Positions 48,654 to 57,691 are shown, counted from the first letter of the stretch. The stretch is 64,000 bases of DNA from Anaerolineae bacterium (GCA_022826865.1 JAJDUC010000079.1:1-64000); one strand, 5' to 3'. Notes: generated from the sequence alone by a model not told the origin. Made by a program: numbers and translations.

Positions 48654-50039
48654 TTGCCCGCCGGCCATTCGATCGAAGGGCCTATGCCCGGCTCAACTCT
48701 GGAAAAGACGCTGTTCCGCGCCATTCTGCTGGCGTATTTCTTCGTCGGCGCGCTCTACGCCATCTACACACCGGATTGGCAAGCGCCTGATGAACCGGCC
48801 CATTACAACTACATTCGCCAGATCGCCCAGGACGGCTGCTGCCCGGTCATCCGCGCGGGCGACTGGGACAGCGAATATCTGTCTGAGTTGACGACGGCTC
48901 GCTTTGCGCCGGCGCTTCTTGGCAAGCTCGAAAGCATCCAATACGAAGATCACCATCCACCGCTCTATTACCTGCTGGCAGCGCTCGTATTCAAGCTGAG
49001 CGCCGGCGACCTTGCTGCGCTGCGCCTTTTCAGTTTGCTCTTGGGGGGCGCTGTGGTCGCTTTGAGTTATTTCGTCAGCAGAGGCATCCGGCCCGATCTA
49101 CCGCAGGTCGCTCTCGGCGCGATGGCGCTGACCGCTTTCCTGCCGCAACATTTGCATATGCTCAGCGCGGTCAACAACGATGGGCTGGCGGAATCGCTCG
49201 TCGGGCTGGCGCTGCTCTGGATCCTGCGCTACCTGCGGACTGACGCCGCCCTCGTCTGGCAGTTGGGCTTGATCGTTGGCTTGGCCTTCTTGGCCAAGCT
49301 CACGATATATTTTTTGGCGCTGCCGGCGCTGCTGGCGATCATGCTGAAATGGCGCCACAAGGGCGAGACCGCTCGTGAATTGCTGCGATCGACCTTGGTG
49401 TTCGCGCTGCTGGCCGGCGTCATCGGCGCCGTCTGGTGGCTGCGCAACAGCGCCGTGTACGGCTTCCCGGATTTTTTCGGTTTGGCCGCGCATGACCGGA
49501 TTGTCGCCGACCAGTTGCGCAGCGCCGATTACATCGCCGCGCATGGCGGCGCGCATTTTGCGGGCCAGCTCCTGAGCACGAGTTTCAAGAGCTTTTGGGG
49601 GCAGTTCGGTTGGATGGCGCTGCCGCTCGATGGCGTCTTCGGAGGCTGGATATATCGGGGCTTCGCCCTTTTCACTCTGGTCGGCTGCTCGGGCGCGCTG
49701 CTTGCGGCGCATCAGCGCAGGAAATCAGCCAATGACCGGGAATCGTCCCGACGAATTCAAGAAGCCGTCCGCGCCATCCTGCTGACTACCGCGCTTCTGG
49801 TAGTCCTGCAATTTATCTATTACAACACGGAATTTCTGCAATGGCAGGGGCGCTATCTGTTCCCGGCGCTGATTCCGATAGCGTACACGCTGGTTTTTGG
49901 CATTGACCACTGGCGCGAGCGCCTGCTGGGAGCCCGGGAGGCGTCCCGCTGGCTGACGCCGCTGACGCTGATCTGCCTCGCGCCGCTGGATGTTTATCTC
50001 TTGTTTCGGGTGATCGCGCCCGGACTATCGCCCGGCTGA
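48654..50039 (+). CDS. DUF2142/GT39-like polytopic membrane protein
   Basis: TPDWQAPDEPAHYNYIRQIA; QYEDHHPPLYYLLAALVF. Confidence 0.7.
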   Translation: MPAGHSIEGPMPGSTLEKTLFRAILLAYFFVGALYAIYTPDWQAPDEPAHYNYIRQIAQDGCCPVIRAGDWDSEYLSELTTARFAPALLGKLESIQYEDHHPPLYYLLAALVFKLSAGDLAALRLFSLLLGGAVVALSYFVSRGIRPDLPQVALGAMALTAFLPQHLHMLSAVNNDGLAESLVGLALLWILRYLRTDAALVWQLGLIVGLAFLAKLTIYFLALPALLAIMLKWRHKGETARELLRSTLVFALLAGVIGAVWWLRNSAVYGFPDFFGLAAHDRIVADQLRSADYIAAHGGAHFAGQLLSTSFKSFWGQFGWMALPLDGVFGGWIYRGFALFTLVGCSGALLAAHQRRKSANDRESSRRIQEAVRAILLTTALLVVLQFIYYNTEFLQWQGRYLFPALIPIAYTLVFGIDHWRERLLGAREASRWLTPLTLICLAPLDVYLLFRVIAPGLSPG

Positions 50040-50134
50040 GCGGCAAGCGATGAGCCTGGTCGCCTAGGGAGAGATTCCAGCGCGAATGCAAATTGTGGGC
50101 AAGCTGAAAGGCGTCTTGTCAGGTTACTCAACCG

Positions 50135-50698
50135 TCATTTGCTGACGCGGGTGACGTAGCTCTCTTCTTCGAGGTTGACCTTCACCACATCGCCGACGTT
50201 GATGAACATCGGCGCATGCACTTCAAAGCCGCTTTCAAGTTTGATCCTTTTGGTCGGGCTGTTGGCGGTGTCGCCGGCGACCGCCGCCTCCACCTCAATG
50301 ACCGCGTACTCCATCGTCTTGGGCAACTCGTAGTCAATAATCTCGCCCTCATAACTGAGCAGCTTGATCTCCATACTGTCTTTGATGTATTTGAGGTCTT
50401 CACCAAAGATGGAGCGGCTGAGCTGGGGCTGTTCATAATTTTCAGTATTCATGAAGGTGACAAAGTCGTCATCGGCGTAGAGGTATTCGACTTTGCTGGC
50501 TTCGACGCGGATGTCCTCCACGCGCTCGCCGGAGTTAAAGGTCATTTCAGTGGTCGAGCCGCTGCGGAGGTCGCGCACCGTCACGCGAATCGTGGCTTTG
50601 CCGCGCCCGGGTTTGTGATGGCGGTATTCCATCACGCGATAGAGATTGCCATTCTCGGTGAAAGTCGTGCCCTTCCGCAATTGATTGACATCAATCAT
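50135..50698 (-). CDS. efp: Elongation factor P
   Basis: MIDVNQLRKGTTFTENGNLYRVMEYRHHKPGRGKATIRVTVRDLRSGS. Confidence 0.95.
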   Translation of the reverse strand: MIDVNQLRKGTTFTENGNLYRVMEYRHHKPGRGKATIRVTVRDLRSGSTTEMTFNSGERVEDIRVEASKVEYLYADDDFVTFMNTENYEQPQLSRSIFGEDLKYIKDSMEIKLLSYEGEIIDYELPKTMEYAVIEVEAAVAGDTANSPTKRIKLESGFEVHAPMFINVGDVVKVNLEEESYVTRVSK

Positions 50699-50771
50699 GG
50701 TATGTTTCCGCCCCTGGAATCGACATGGCTCGCGCCAACAGTATAGCAGAGGCGTCGCCGCCTTAGAACGG

Positions 50772-51509
50772 CTACTCCGGTTGCGGCTGCAGACCAAAGA
50801 ACTGGCTGAGCTTCCGCCAGATCACGCCGTCGTCCGGTTGCGCAAGCAGCCAGGCCATGCCGTGCAAGTCGCTGCCGGCTGTGGCCAGGACGCTAATGTT
50901 GGCGCATGAGCTGCGGCGGACATGTTCCTGGAGAGAGGCCATGCCATCGCCCGGGGAATTCAGAACCAGGATGTCAATGCCATGATAACAATCCTCGAGG
51001 ACTAGCTTGGCGACGTTTACCTCGTCAAAGCGATTGTAGGCGCCGACCGTGACAATGCCCTGGCAGGCGCTCGGCAGCAAGTCGCAATGGAGAATTGCCA
51101 AGGCGCCGCCGGCGCTGGCGCCCATGGTATAAAACTCGCCCTTCAGGCCGCGCCGCCACAGAAAAGCATGAATTTCGAAGACCAATTGGGCGAAGCGCCG
51201 CCGCTCAAAACGGCGCGCCGCCGCTGGGTTAAACCAAGGATGGTCGATGGCCAGGATATTGTATTGCGCTTGCAATCGCTCGCCCTGCGCGCGCTGGAGC
51301 AGGCCCTCCCAACTTGCGCGCCCGGCTGGAATGCCCAGAGCCGTCTGCAAGTCGAATTGATGCCAGAGGACGAGTGTCGGTTTGTTCAGGCCGCTGAAGT
51401 AGAACCCGGCCTCCTGCCCGGCGATCGTATGCGTCTCCTCGCCATCAAGCGCCTGGAACGACGCCGCCCAGCCAAAAAACACAATGACGATAAACCACAG
51501 CAGGCCCAT
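50772..51509 (-). CDS. Predicted secreted alpha/beta-hydrolase-like protein
   Basis: N-terminal hydrophobic segment; EFYTMGASAGGALAILHC nucleophile-elbow-like motif. Confidence 0.55.
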   Translation of the reverse strand: MGLLWFIVIVFFGWAASFQALDGEETHTIAGQEAGFYFSGLNKPTLVLWHQFDLQTALGIPAGRASWEGLLQRAQGERLQAQYNILAIDHPWFNPAAARRFERRRFAQLVFEIHAFLWRRGLKGEFYTMGASAGGALAILHCDLLPSACQGIVTVGAYNRFDEVNVAKLVLEDCYHGIDILVLNSPGDGMASLQEHVRRSSCANISVLATAGSDLHGMAWLLAQPDDGVIWRKLSQFFGLQPQPE

Positions 51510-51515
51510 GCGCGC

Positions 51516-51902
51516 TTAAGACCCCAGCAGCGCGACCGCTTCAATTTCGATCAAGGCGCCGGCCGGAAGGGCGCCCGCCTGCACCGTTGTTCGGGCCGGC
51601 GGGTCCTCCGGGAAATATGAGCCATAAATCGCGTTGAACTCGGCGAAGTCATTGATATCGGCCAAGAAAACGGTCGTCTTCACCACCTTGCGCATGCCGC
51701 TGCCGGCCGCCTCCAGCACGGCGCTGATATTATTCATCACTTGGCGTGTCTGCGCCTGGATGCCGCCCTCGCGCAGATCCGTTGTGCCCGGGATCAGCGG
51801 GATCTGCCCGGCCGTGAAGACGAAGCCATTGACGATGATGCCTTGCGAATAGGCGCCGACCGCGCCAGGCGCTTTTCCCGTGGAAATGACTTGTTTTGGC
51901 AT
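51516..51902 (-). CDS. RidA (YjgF/YER057c) family deaminase
   Basis: MPKQVISTGKAPGAVGAYSQGIIVNGFVFTAGQIPL; VKTTVFLADINDFAEFNAIY. Confidence 0.93.
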   Translation of the reverse strand: MPKQVISTGKAPGAVGAYSQGIIVNGFVFTAGQIPLIPGTTDLREGGIQAQTRQVMNNISAVLEAAGSGMRKVVKTTVFLADINDFAEFNAIYGSYFPEDPPARTTVQAGALPAGALIEIEAVALLGS

Positions 51903-51989
51903 GTTCGCTACCTTTATCTTTTGAGCGAATGGAATTCGTGGGGGCATTGTGGTATCTTTAGCGTGAGTGTCAAGGGAGAGGATACTCTC

Positions 51990-52220
51990 ATGGATCCCAT
52001 TGAACGCAAGACTCCGGCTCAGGTGATAGAAGACGCCAGCGAGTTCGCCCCGACGATTGATGACGACGAGCCGACCTCGGAAGAACTCATTGAAATGCTC
52101 CGCGAAAGACTCGAGGATGTAAAAGCTGGCCGAACCCGTCCAGCAAGAGAATTCTTACGCGAACTCCGGGAAACCCTAGCCGCAGATGAAGACGCTGGTC
52201 AAGACCACAGAGACTTTTGA
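51990..52220 (+). CDS. Antitoxin-like small acidic protein, copy 1
   Basis: MDPIERKTPAQVIEDASEFAPTIDDDEPTSEELIEMLRERLEDVKAG; paralogous to 52772-52984; overlaps toxin ORF. Confidence 0.65.
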   Translation: MDPIERKTPAQVIEDASEFAPTIDDDEPTSEELIEMLRERLEDVKAGRTRPAREFLRELRETLAADEDAGQDHRDF

Positions 52221-52521
52221 GAGAGAAGCGGAGCGGCTAGCTCGAAAGTTCCCATCGCTAGAAGTCGATATTGACCTGCTGACAACGCAGCTTGAGCATG
52301 GCGCGCGACCAGGGATCAGGCTGACCGGAATCGGCTATACGTCGTTCAAAGTCCGCCTGCCGAATCGGTCGGCGCGGCGTGGCTAGCGCGGCGGGTTTCG
52401 TGTCATCTACTATGTAAAAGAGGCAACACTCGTGTTGCTTCTCATCGTCTACTCCAAGACGGAACGCTCCAATATCCCAAACGAAACCGTTCGGCGTCTG
52501 ATTGACGAAACCCATCGGTAA
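52186..52521 (+). pseudogene. RelE/ParE-like toxin, copy 1, nonsense mutated (TAG at 52384-52386)
   Basis: Reading through the stop gives ...NRSARRG*RGGFRVIYYVKEATLVLLLIVYSKTERSNIPNETVRRLIDETHR, colinear with the intact copy 2; AAG in copy 2 aligns with TAG here. Confidence 0.85.
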
Positions 52522-52577
52522 ATGGGATACAACTGTCGCAGGAGAAATCCCGCCCAATACTGGTTTGGGCGTTTGCG

Positions 52578-52691
52578 CTACCTCGTCCCCCGCCGTCCAT
52601 GACAGCGCTTGAACTTCAAGCCGCTGCCGCAGGGGCAGGGATCGTTACGATCCCAGTTCGCCTTGCCAGTTGAGACGACTTGCTTTGGCAT
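52578..52691 (-). CDS. Chimeric 37-aa ORF: RidA N-terminus fused to SEC-C motif
   Basis: Hand translation [37 protein letters not shown]; first 11 aa match RidA (51902), remainder matches the C-terminus of the radical SAM gene at 53343. Confidence 0.6.
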   Translation of the reverse strand: MPKQVVSTGKANWDRNDPCPCGSGLKFKRCHGRRGTR

Positions 52692-52771
52692 TTGGAATCC
52701 TTTCGAACGCATGGCAGTTGTACCGGCACTGTGGTATATTTGGGGCGGCTGTCAAGGTAGAGGATACGCTG

Positions 52772-52984
52772 ATGGATCCCGTTGAACGCAAGACGCCGGC
52801 CAAGGCGATAGAAGACGACAGCGAGATCTCCACGGCGATAGATGACGAAGAGCCGACAACGGAAGAACTCATTGACATGCTCCGCGAAAGTGTCCAGCAG
52901 GCGAATTCGGGACAGACGCGACCGATTGAAGAGCTTCTGAGCGAGCTTGATGAAATTCTAGCTGACGATGACGACGCGCGTTGA
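52772..52984 (+). CDS. Antitoxin-like small acidic protein, copy 2
   Basis: MDPVERKTPAKAIEDDSEISTAIDDEEPTTEELIDMLRESVQQANSGQTRPIEELLSELDEILADDDDAR. Confidence 0.65.
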   Translation: MDPVERKTPAKAIEDDSEISTAIDDEEPTTEELIDMLRESVQQANSGQTRPIEELLSELDEILADDDDAR

Positions 52985-53300
52985 ATCCACCGGCCGCTTT
53001 GACAATGAGTCGCGTCGCCTGATTCGCAAGTTTCGTTCTCTGCGAAATGAACTGGATCTGCTGAAGTCACAGTTGCAGCAAGGTAATCGCCCCGGCGACC
53101 GACTGACTGGAATCGGTTACGAGGCATACAAAGTCCGATTCCCAAATCGCTCGGCGTGGCGTGGCAAGCGCGGCGGGTTTCGTGTCATCTATCAAGAGCG
53201 ATCGGGGCGGTTCGTGCTGCTATTGCTGGTCTACTCCAAAACAGAGCGCGCGGACATTCCCGACGATGTCATTATTCGCGTGATTGAAGAAGCCGGTTAA
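52968..53300 (+). CDS. RelE/ParE-family toxin-like protein, copy 2 (intact)
   Basis: ESRRLIRKFRSLRNELDLLKSQL...GYEAYKVRFPNRSAWRGKRGGFRVIYQERSGRFVLLLLVYSKTERADIP. Confidence 0.75.
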   Translation: MTTRVESTGRFDNESRRLIRKFRSLRNELDLLKSQLQQGNRPGDRLTGIGYEAYKVRFPNRSAWRGKRGGFRVIYQERSGRFVLLLLVYSKTERADIPDDVIIRVIEEAG

Positions 53301-53342
53301 GCTCGGGCGGCAACAGCATGCCTTCAAGCCAGGCTCCGGTTG

Positions 53343-54638
53343 CTAGCGCCGCCGCCCATGGCAGCGCTTGAATTTCAAGCCGCTGCCGCAGGGGCAGGGA
53401 TCGTTGCGCCCGGCTGTGGCGAAAGCCCGCTCAAGCTCGGCATCGTAACGCGCCATCTGCAGCATCACATTGGCCGGGGGCCGGCGCCCGGCCAGCTCAG
53501 CCGCCATGAAACTCATCGACGGCCGCGCGTGATTGAAGAAGGCGCGATAACCGGCGCAGAGGTAATTCAAGCCCGGCTCGCCATCCGGCGTCGAAATGAA
53601 GCGGTTCTTTGGGCAGCCGCCGTTGCAGACGAACTTGACTTCGCAATCCAGGCAATATTGCGGCAAGGTATCGCGCTTGTCTTGGCCGAACTTGATCTGC
53701 TCGTCCATGACCACGATCTCGCTCAGCGGCACATCCATGATATTGCCGAGCTTGTAATCGGGCTCGACATAGTGATCGCATGAAAAGACATCGCCGTTAT
53801 GCTCCATCGCCAGCGCCAGGCCGCAGGTCTCATCGAAGATGCAGAGCCCGGGCGGCGCGCCGGTCCAGGCGGCCAGCGCGATATCAAAGATCTGCACGAA
53901 GACCCGGCCGACATCGCGCCGCACCCACTCTTCGTACATATCAATCAGGAATTGCCCGTAACCCGCCGCAGTGATTGAGCGCTCGGTGACGCGATCGCCT
54001 TCTTGATAGCCGGTGTCGTTGTCGCGTTCGACGATGGGGATGAATTGCATGAATTGCGCGCCGACCTCATCGCGCAGGAACTTGTAAACGCGCGCGCCCT
54101 GCCCTTCGTTGGCGGCATGCACCGTGGTCAAAATGTTGTATTCGGCCTCGTGCTTCTGCAGCAGCCGCAGGCCGTCCATGACGCGCTGGAAGGTGGGCTG
54201 GCCGCCCTTGTCGACGCGATAGTAGTCGTGCACATCGCGCGGACCATCGAGACTGACGCCGATGAGGAAATCGTTGCCGGCGAAGAACTCGCACCATTCG
54301 TCATCCAGCGTCACGGCGTTGGTCTGCAGGGCGTTGCTGATGCGCATGCCCGGGCGTCGGTGCTTCTGCTGGTAGCGGACGGCTTGCCGAAAGAACTCGA
54401 CGCCCATGAGGGTCGGCTCGCCGCCTTGCCAGGCGAAGTTGATGTCATTGACCTGCTGCGCCTCGATGTACTGGCGGATGTATTCTTCGAGCAGATTGTC
54501 GGACATGCGGAACTTGCTGCCAGGGTAGAGCGCTTCTTTGGAGAGGAAGTAGCAATACTTGCAATCGAGATTGCAGATGGCGCCTCGCGGCTTGGTCATC
54601 AGGTGGAAGGCGGTGGGGCGTTCTGTCGTGGTTTGCAT
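53343..54638 (-). CDS. Radical SAM/SPASM anaerobic sulfatase-maturase-like protein with C-terminal SEC-C motif
   Basis: [76 protein letters not shown]. Confidence 0.9.
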   Translation of the reverse strand: MQTTTERPTAFHLMTKPRGAICNLDCKYCYFLSKEALYPGSKFRMSDNLLEEYIRQYIEAQQVNDINFAWQGGEPTLMGVEFFRQAVRYQQKHRRPGMRISNALQTNAVTLDDEWCEFFAGNDFLIGVSLDGPRDVHDYYRVDKGGQPTFQRVMDGLRLLQKHEAEYNILTTVHAANEGQGARVYKFLRDEVGAQFMQFIPIVERDNDTGYQEGDRVTERSITAAGYGQFLIDMYEEWVRRDVGRVFVQIFDIALAAWTGAPPGLCIFDETCGLALAMEHNGDVFSCDHYVEPDYKLGNIMDVPLSEIVVMDEQIKFGQDKRDTLPQYCLDCEVKFVCNGGCPKNRFISTPDGEPGLNYLCAGYRAFFNHARPSMSFMAAELAGRRPPANVMLQMARYDAELERAFATAGRNDPCPCGSGLKFKRCHGRRR

Positions 54639-54699
54639 GGAGGGGAGTATAGCTTAATTCGGCGCGGGGGCACACAGGGCAATCGCTGCATATTTTTTT

Positions 54700-54728
54700 A
54701 CCACCGAGTACACCGAGGACACAGAGAG
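54700..54728 (+). repeat. ACCACCGAG-type short periodic repeat
   Basis: accaccgagtacaccgaggacacagagag. Confidence 0.6.
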
Positions 54729-54828
54729 TCGCGTGGACACTGACCGCCGGCACAGAGAAAAGCGGCTTGGGGTTGGGTGTGATAAACTTGGATCAATGCG
54801 ATCAATCTGATGAAATTGGAAGTGCATT

Positions 54829-55905
54829 ATGACGCTTTATGATTCTCTGAGCAAGATTGCCGAACAAATTCAAAGTCAGCGCCATTTGATAACTTCTGAG
54901 CAAGCAACGATACTTGTTTCAATCCAGCCCTTCATCCGCGCATTGGGCTACGATACACAGAATCTGGCCGAGGTTCAGCCGGAGTTTACTGCCGACCCGC
55001 ATTCCAGTGGCACAGAAAGAGTGGATTATGTGATAAAGCGCGATGGCAAGCCAATCATGTTAATTGAGGTGAAATCGGCCAACACAACGCTGAATCAACA
55101 TCATTGGAAACAGCTACACAGCTACTTTGTCTCGCTGGATGTGGAATTCGGCGTACTTACAAATGGCTTGGAGTATCGCTTTTATACCGATACCAAGAAA
55201 AACAATGTCATGGATGAAGAGCCGTTTCTGTCTATTGATATGCTCAGGCTCGACGCAACGGAGATTAGCATTCTCGACGGCTTTAGCAAAACTCGTTTTG
55301 CACCGGCGCAAACGCTACGCAAGATTAAAATTAGCAACTTGCTGGAGAAGGAACTGAATCGACCCTCAGACAACTTCGTCAAGCATTTCGCCAGACAAGT
55401 TCATTCAGGATCAATTTGGCAGACAGTCATTGAGGAATTTAGGCCGCTGGTCAAGCGGGCATGGGATGACTTGGTGGATCAAGAAATTTCTCGCCGCCTG
55501 CGCCGGCCAGATGATGAAGAGGAAGATGGGGAAAATCTAACTCTACCCGATACAGTCAACACGATCCAGAAAGATGAGAAAAATCCATTACCAGAAACAT
55601 CTGCTAAAATCCCAGTTTTTCTGAGATATAAGGGCGAAATCTTAGCTCAGGAAGCGACTCTGACACTCCCGCCAGACATGCATGTATCTTTCAAGAAAGT
55701 CATTCACTTTCAAGGCAAAGACTGGACGATTGGGGGTTCAGCAACGGCAATTATCCATCCCTTAACGGCTCCCGCAAAACCTGCCATGAATGGTCTCGAT
55801 TATTGGCGAGTGATTGATCCGCTTGATGGCAAGGATTGTGGCCTCCGTACGATATGGAAAGATGAAGCATTGGCTGCGCGGCTGTTTGAGAAGTACGCCA
55901 AATGA
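54829..55905 (+). CDS. Orphan HsdR_N-type nuclease-domain protein, possibly with RAMA-like C-terminus
   Basis: RVDYVIKRDGKPIMLIEVKSANTTLNQHHWKQLHSYF (HsdR_N PD-ExK-like); C-terminal FQGKDWTIGGSATAIIHPL...AMNGLDYWRVIDPLDGKDCGLRTIWKDE. Confidence 0.7.
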   Translation: MTLYDSLSKIAEQIQSQRHLITSEQATILVSIQPFIRALGYDTQNLAEVQPEFTADPHSSGTERVDYVIKRDGKPIMLIEVKSANTTLNQHHWKQLHSYFVSLDVEFGVLTNGLEYRFYTDTKKNNVMDEEPFLSIDMLRLDATEISILDGFSKTRFAPAQTLRKIKISNLLEKELNRPSDNFVKHFARQVHSGSIWQTVIEEFRPLVKRAWDDLVDQEISRRLRRPDDEEEDGENLTLPDTVNTIQKDEKNPLPETSAKIPVFLRYKGEILAQEATLTLPPDMHVSFKKVIHFQGKDWTIGGSATAIIHPLTAPAKPAMNGLDYWRVIDPLDGKDCGLRTIWKDEALAARLFEKYAK

Positions 55906-55966
55906 TCACCTCAATCCATGCATGCAACGCAATATCACCTTCACCGCCCGAAACGCCATAACAAAT

Positions 55967-56003
55967 CCTTCGTGACCTTTGTGCCTTCGTGTCTTTGTGG
56001 TCA
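55967..56003 (-). repeat. CACAAAGG-type short periodic repeat (inverted relative to 54700)
   Basis: tccttcgtgacctttgtgccttcgtgtctttgtggt. Confidence 0.6.
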
Positions 56004-56151
56004 ACAAAGTCCCCGCGCCCTCTGCCGTGACTTACCCTACCGCAGCTTCTCCAGCACAGCCCGCAGAAAAGCCGCGACATAATACGTTGCAAATTCAAGC
56101 ATATTACTATAGCATAGGTGTAGCCGCTTACATCATGCTAGGAATACAACA

Positions 56152-56367
56152 ATGAGCGCTCAAGCAACTGAAATGCAAACGAACAATCCTGAACCACTTG
56201 AACAGCGCGTCACAGACCTTGAGCTTCGCGTAGCGAAAATTGAAGACCCTATGCAAGCCATCCTGGAAAATGTCCTTCACATGCGCAAAGTTCAGGACGT
56301 GCAAGGCCAATTGTTGCTAAAGATTGCGGATCATCTCGGAATTGATCCCAATCCATTTCGGTCCTAA
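56152..56367 (+). CDS. Small hypothetical protein
   Basis: 71-aa ORF with coiled-coil-like sequence (EQRVTDLELRVAKIEDPMQAILENV). Confidence 0.5.
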   Translation: MSAQATEMQTNNPEPLEQRVTDLELRVAKIEDPMQAILENVLHMRKVQDVQGQLLLKIADHLGIDPNPFRS

Positions 56368-57287
56368 CGCAACTTCTCCAGCACAGCCCTTAAGCCAACC
56401 GGCAGCTCGCTCACGAAGCGCAGCCGCTCGCCACTTACCGGATGCTCAAACGCCAACTCATGCGCGTGCAGAAACTGCCGCTTCATTCGCACCCGCTGCT
56501 TGCGCCTGCCATAGACCGCATCCCCAACCACCGGGCAGCCGATGAAAGCCATATGCACGCGAATCTGATGACTGCGCCCGGTTAGCAGATTCAAGCGCGC
56601 CAGCGCCCGATCGCCCTGAAAGTCATCGTCCAGCACCTCGAATTCAGTCTGCGCTGGCTTGCCGCCGCGCCGTACCGCCATGCGTTTGCGTTGCCGCGGA
56701 TCGCGAGCGATGGGCGCGTCGATGAGACCCATGTTGGAATCCGGACGCTTCTCGAGCAGCGCCAGGTATATTTTCTCCACGGTCCGCGCTTGAAACTGCG
56801 CCATCAAGGCCAGCAGCGCCGGCTTGTTGCGCGCGGCGACCAGCAGGCCGCTCGTGCCGCGATCGAGACGATGGATGATGCCCAAGCGGTCCTGCGTCTC
56901 TGGGTCGTCCATCATGTCCGCCAGCTCGGGATAGCGCGCCAGCAGCGCATTGACGAGGGTGCCGGATGCGTTGCCTGGTCCCGGATGGACCACCATGCCG
57001 GCCGGCTTGTCGATGACGGCCAGACGCGCGTCTTCGTAGACGATATCGAGGGCAATATCTTCCGGCTCGACCGAGGTTTCCGCGCGCGGCGGGATGCTCA
57101 CGCTGACCGCTTCGCCGCCTTTGAACTTGTAGCCGATCTTCCGCGCCTCGCCATCGACAAGCACATGCCCGGAGCGAATGAGCGCTTGCACCTGCGCCCG
57201 CGAGTAGCCGGGCAAATGCGCCAGCAGGAATTTATCAAGCCGCTGCCTGGCTTCGTTGACGCTGAGCCTTAGCGATTGCTCTGGCAC
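56364..57287 (-). CDS. rluD: RluA/RluD-family pseudouridine synthase
   Basis: S4 domain; GIIHRLDRGTSGLLVAARN; GRSHQIRVHMAFIGCPVVGDAVYG. Confidence 0.92.
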   Translation of the reverse strand: MPEQSLRLSVNEARQRLDKFLLAHLPGYSRAQVQALIRSGHVLVDGEARKIGYKFKGGEAVSVSIPPRAETSVEPEDIALDIVYEDARLAVIDKPAGMVVHPGPGNASGTLVNALLARYPELADMMDDPETQDRLGIIHRLDRGTSGLLVAARNKPALLALMAQFQARTVEKIYLALLEKRPDSNMGLIDAPIARDPRQRKRMAVRRGGKPAQTEFEVLDDDFQGDRALARLNLLTGRSHQIRVHMAFIGCPVVGDAVYGRRKQRVRMKRQFLHAHELAFEHPVSGERLRFVSELPVGLRAVLEKLR

Positions 57288-57691
57288 GGGTAATTGCCCA
57301 GGAGCCGTTCGCCTAAGCGCTGCTCGACGCGAGGCGCTTCATTCATGCGCAGCACAAGAATCGTCGCCCGTCCTTCCGGCGTCATTCCCGAAAGCGACGC
57401 GTCTGGATTGATTTGAAAATGCTCAGGCCAGTGCTGTCGACGGGGGTTGTAAAGCTTGGTTGCTTCGTCAGTGAGGGGGTCAATCGACGCGATTGTAGAG
57501 CCCTTGTAAAGGTTGCATTCTGAACACGACAGGCAAAGATTATCAACACGATCTTCCCCTCCATGTTTTATTGCCTGGATATGATCGATATGGAACGCGA
57601 TAGGTTCTCTGCCATCGCCAACACGGCAGTATTCACAGCATCTTCCTGCCCGTTCAAATACATATCGGCGCTGTTGGGCAGAGATTGTCAC
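57269..57691 (-). CDS. HNH endonuclease
   Basis: RCCEYCRV...FHIDHIQAIKHGGEDRVDNLCLSCSECNLYKGS. Confidence 0.88.
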   Translation of the reverse strand: MTISAQQRRYVFERAGRCCEYCRVGDGREPIAFHIDHIQAIKHGGEDRVDNLCLSCSECNLYKGSTIASIDPLTDEATKLYNPRRQHWPEHFQINPDASLSGMTPEGRATILVLRMNEAPRVEQRLGERLLGNYPCQSNR

